Part shown: positions 61,401-64,000 of the stretch, one piece after another
Layout of the letters: every line of letters begins with the position of its first letter
How positions within the stretch are numbered: the first letter of the stretch is position 1
NCBI RefSeq assembly: GCF_026212465.1
Contig: NC_080058.1
Span: forward strand, 9,049,985 to 9,113,984
Length of the DNA stretch: 64,000 nucleotides
Direction: 5' to 3'
Source: Amaranthus tricolor
Taxonomy: Eukaryota > Streptophyta > Magnoliopsida > Caryophyllales > Amaranthaceae
Translations under genes and position numbers: made by a program
The notes under the pieces: model-generated
Database searches by the model: none
What the model was told of the DNA's origin: nothing
The model's input: the letters and a program-made list of their open reading frames with translations, nothing else

Positions 61401-64000
61401 TTTGAATTTTTTTTGATAACTTTTTTATTTAAGGTAAGATCTGCGTGACAAGTGGGCTATAGACCCACCATAAATACTTGCTTCTATTCTACCTTGTAAT
61501 TACCAGGAGTATATTGACGGAACACTAAATATCTATTTGAACATGCTATAACATATTTATTGAAAATTTAAAATATTTAGTTTAATTAAATATTGATAGT
61601 GAAAAATATTAATTTAATATATATTATTTTCTCATAATTCATAAAAGTAATCAATTCGAAATATAACGTTCTAGGACCTAAAAAATTGGGCCCCATGTTT
61701 TTTTGGTCCTTCATTTTTTGAAGAATGGTGAATTGCACTCCAATTCCTATTTTGTGACTTGAATCGTTCATTGATCTTTTTAATGCTGGCTTATTAATCA
61801 TTGGAACACAATTTATAGAATTGGTATATTAATTATTAGGATCACATGCACATTAGATTTTAAGAGTGAGAGGACCCATGTAAGAAACTCAAGACAATGA
61901 ATTTTCTATGAATCCCATATCCAATCAGAGATATTAAAACAAATGATCCTATGCTCAAGCTATAGTTTCAAAAGATGGGGTCGGTTGCATAAAATGAAAT
62001 TGATACTCTAGCTTTTCACAAATATCCTTTCCTCTATTTAACTATTTAAAGATACACTAGTATGCTGCACCATCTAGTGCAAACTTTTCATATCCGTTTT
62101 CCCTTATCCAATCCAAGTCTTGTTTGGCCTTCCTCAACGCATTTGTAGAACTCATGTTGATTTCAAGGTTCACACATACCAAAACCAATGCTTGAGGTTC
62201 TCCTAACCGTCCTTTCACTGCAACTATTGTCTTATTGCCCACATGAATTCAATTCAACTTGTCTTATTTCCCACATGTATTCAATTCAACTTGCCACTCA
62301 TGTCCTTGTTGCATTTTGGTTACACTATGTTCATAATATGATCTTCCTCCTTACCCTTTGAACTATAATTAGTGCTAGTATGATTTTGTTCTAGTTTTAT
62401 TGATTGAGGAACGATTTGTGTTGTGTAACGGGTTCATAGTAGTGCAATTTACCTTTTTAAAAAAATTGTAGTGGGATTGAAAAAGGTTGGGGTCAAGATT
62501 TTTAGTCATTTAACATTATATTCTAGATGGATGTACATTTTATAATTATTTAATTTCATGAGTGGTTAATTAATGTTTTATGCTACTAGGTTGTTGACTA
62601 TGACTATGACTTTCACGAGTAAATGATTTATATATTTTTAGATGTTTTATGCTATGAATATTTAATCGATATAAAGATTTAAATATGTAAAGGCATGTTT
62701 AAATAGCTACTTAGTGTCTTCTCAATATACTCCTTGTAAATTACAAGTTATAATAAGGCCCAACTTGGTATGGGGTTGATTGGGTAGTAGTAAGTTTTAA
62801 TATAATCCATATGTAACCCTATTGCAATAGGGCAATCCTCTTGCTGATGTTCTAGTACTTTTTTTCCGCATCACCTAGTTTATTATGTTAATGCATTTTC
62901 AGGATGCACCCATGTTTGTCATTGTCATTCTATAGTTCTCTTTTTGGGTCCATACTCGTGAAATCTATTCAGTAATATTAAATATGCCGTCCTGTTTGTA
63001 TGCAATATTTCTTTGAGATATCTGTGAAGACGAATGGCTTTTGCATACGCTATCTGGGATATTGTTCAAAAATGTTTCTTTAATATTTTAACCCATTTCT
63101 TAATCTTTTTTTAAAGTATTATTTTCCCATAACTTGATTTTATGACTCGAAAGTTTTAACACACTCTATAGTTTGAACAATCCTGCACATCTTCTTTATC
63201 ATAAATAATTGCAGCCTAAGTATGCTTTTACTCCATTTCTCCTGACCATTTTATCAATTCTCTGTGTTGTTGAAGAAGTTTCTTGACTAATTCTACTTGG
63301 AATTCATCGTGAGCCAATTGATTTCTTTGATTTCGTCATCTTAAATTCTAAATGCATAAATTTCATGCCAATAATTGCCTGTCTTTTGTGGTTAAGTCAT
63401 TGACAATTGACATTGTTGTTGTGCCATAAGTTGAGACGAGAAAGTAACACTAGTCACTAGCCACTAGGGTTCTGGTAAAATGTGTATTACCACAAGAGAT
63501 TAAAGAAAGCGTAAAAGGAAAAACAGCGGGGAATAAGAATATAAAGTAAGGAAATTCTGGTATACAAAAGTTACCTCTTTGATGAGTTCTGAACTTTTAA
63601 CTCATACTATTTGTCTCTTCCTCGCAAATTTTCTGCAGAGTTTTGTAACCTGTTCGCTATTTTTCCACAAGTGGAATAATAACCTTATTTTGTTGCCCCT
63701 GTTGCTCATGAATTGATAGTTTGGTTTTAAGAAGGGATTATCGTTGTCTTTATCATGAAGTCGGATGATCTTTTCACAACAAAGTATTGATATCTTCATT
63801 GCTTATTTTATCATTCATGCAGTACGCCTCTTTCCCCACACTTCATGTGTTGTTTATTTGTCTGTGCTGACTGCTGAAGTATATAAAGATGTCATAAGCT
63901 ATTTAGTAATCGTGCCTTACACATTTTTTTCTTTCAGATACCTTCTCCAAACCAGTTCGTTCTGATCAGCCTCAATCAAGTGGCTGGTTTGGAATCTTCA
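58401..64000 (+). CDS. Yip1-domain Golgi/ER membrane protein, N-terminal part (gene runs off the window)
   Basis: Exons are 58401-58457, 58543-58582, 58671-58751 and 63938 to beyond 64000, in consistent phase with GT-AG borders. They encode [52 protein letters not shown] and PPRDADDTFSKPV, then QSSGWFGIF. The SNLQTFPPS...RPPRDADDTFSKP pattern is, from memory, that of a plant Yip1-family integral membrane protein (Arabidopsis At3g05280 group). The family acts in ER-Golgi vesicle traffic with Rab GTPases. The membrane-spanning domain would lie to the right and is not visible, so the assignment rests on the cytosolic N-terminus. A second in-frame ATG at 58404 could be the start. Intron 3 is 5186 bp and holds a LINE relic. 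Confidence 0.75.
58752..63937. other. Third intron of the Yip1-family gene
   Basis: Apart from the LINE relic at about 59540-60930, this 5.2 kb intron is AT-rich and shows no gene. A minus-strand open stretch at 62057-62242 matches nothing I know. Confidence 0.55.
59540..60930 (+). mobile_element. RTE-type LINE relic (RT C-terminal half)
   Basis: Broken reading frames give, in order, elements close to plant RTE reverse transcriptases: [17 protein letters not shown] (59975-60025), then near 60250 [18 protein letters not shown], near 60450 [11 protein letters not shown], then [36 protein letters not shown] (60555-60615) and an [19 protein letters not shown] C-terminal part. Stops and frameshifts are many. 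Family members read FADDIVLVDETR, KYLGS and KLKGKFYKAVVRP. The 5' part (endonuclease) is not recognisable. Confidence 0.85.

Noticed and set aside
62057..62242. 61-codon minus-strand frame ([20 protein letters not shown])
   Set aside because: It looks protein-like, but I recognise no family and see no neighbouring domains; probably a transposon scrap.

Overview
This is a nuclear segment of a plant, almost certainly a eudicot. It is AT-rich. Its genes have GT-AG introns and are clear orthologues of land-plant genes: TANGLED, a GUX-type xylan glucuronosyltransferase, a P/U-type cyclin, mitochondrial Rho GTPase Miro, and a Yip1-family Golgi protein. They sit in a thick background of transposable elements. 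A Caryophyllales or Amaranthaceae-like genome is my guess from the look of the repeats, not something I can show.

Layout. 1-679: nearly complete Copia-type LTR, then a compound TA/CA microsatellite. About 1.14-2.34 kb: DUF4220/DUF594 pseudogene (+) with two frameshifts. 4.3-6.7 kb: intact four-exon TANGLED gene (+). 7.8-15.75 kb: a GUX pseudogene (-) whose two halves are separated by two truncated Copia elements joined tail to tail, with a small TRIM at its N-terminal end. 18.7-21.5 kb: an intact two-exon GUX gene (-) whose stop codon lies inside the terminal repeat of a small CACTA element. 23.2-26.9 kb: a two-exon P/U-type cyclin (+) with a 2.9 kb repeat-filled intron. 28.6-43.4 kb: a complete 14-exon MIRO gene (-), 641 codons, whose introns hold a hAT element, a three-LTR tandem TRIM, a SINE and a foldback MITE. 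45.3-47.65 kb: a Copia RNase H relic split by a 1.57 kb solo LTR with a perfect 5-bp target duplication. 48.2-58.2 kb: nested repeats, including a 4.8 kb CACTA-type element with matching ATT target duplications, all between two inverted copies of a roughly 240 bp repeat. 58.4 kb to the window end: first four exons of a Yip1-family gene (+), with an RTE-type LINE relic in its third intron.

How the genes relate. They do not form a pathway or cluster. Functions that can be inferred are division-plane orientation (TANGLED), xylan side-chain addition in the Golgi (GUX), cyclin-dependent control (cyclin P/U), mitochondrial movement and morphology (MIRO) and early secretory traffic (YIP). The two GUX copies lie in the same orientation and look like a local duplication in which one copy died.

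No new biological system is evident. The best observations are structural: a host stop codon supplied by a transposon end, a tandem TRIM with intact target duplications, a large CACTA-type element with unidentified cargo, and a possible NAGNAG tandem splice acceptor in TANGLED. All exon borders were read by hand from splice consensus, reading phase and remembered family conservation. No alignment was run.
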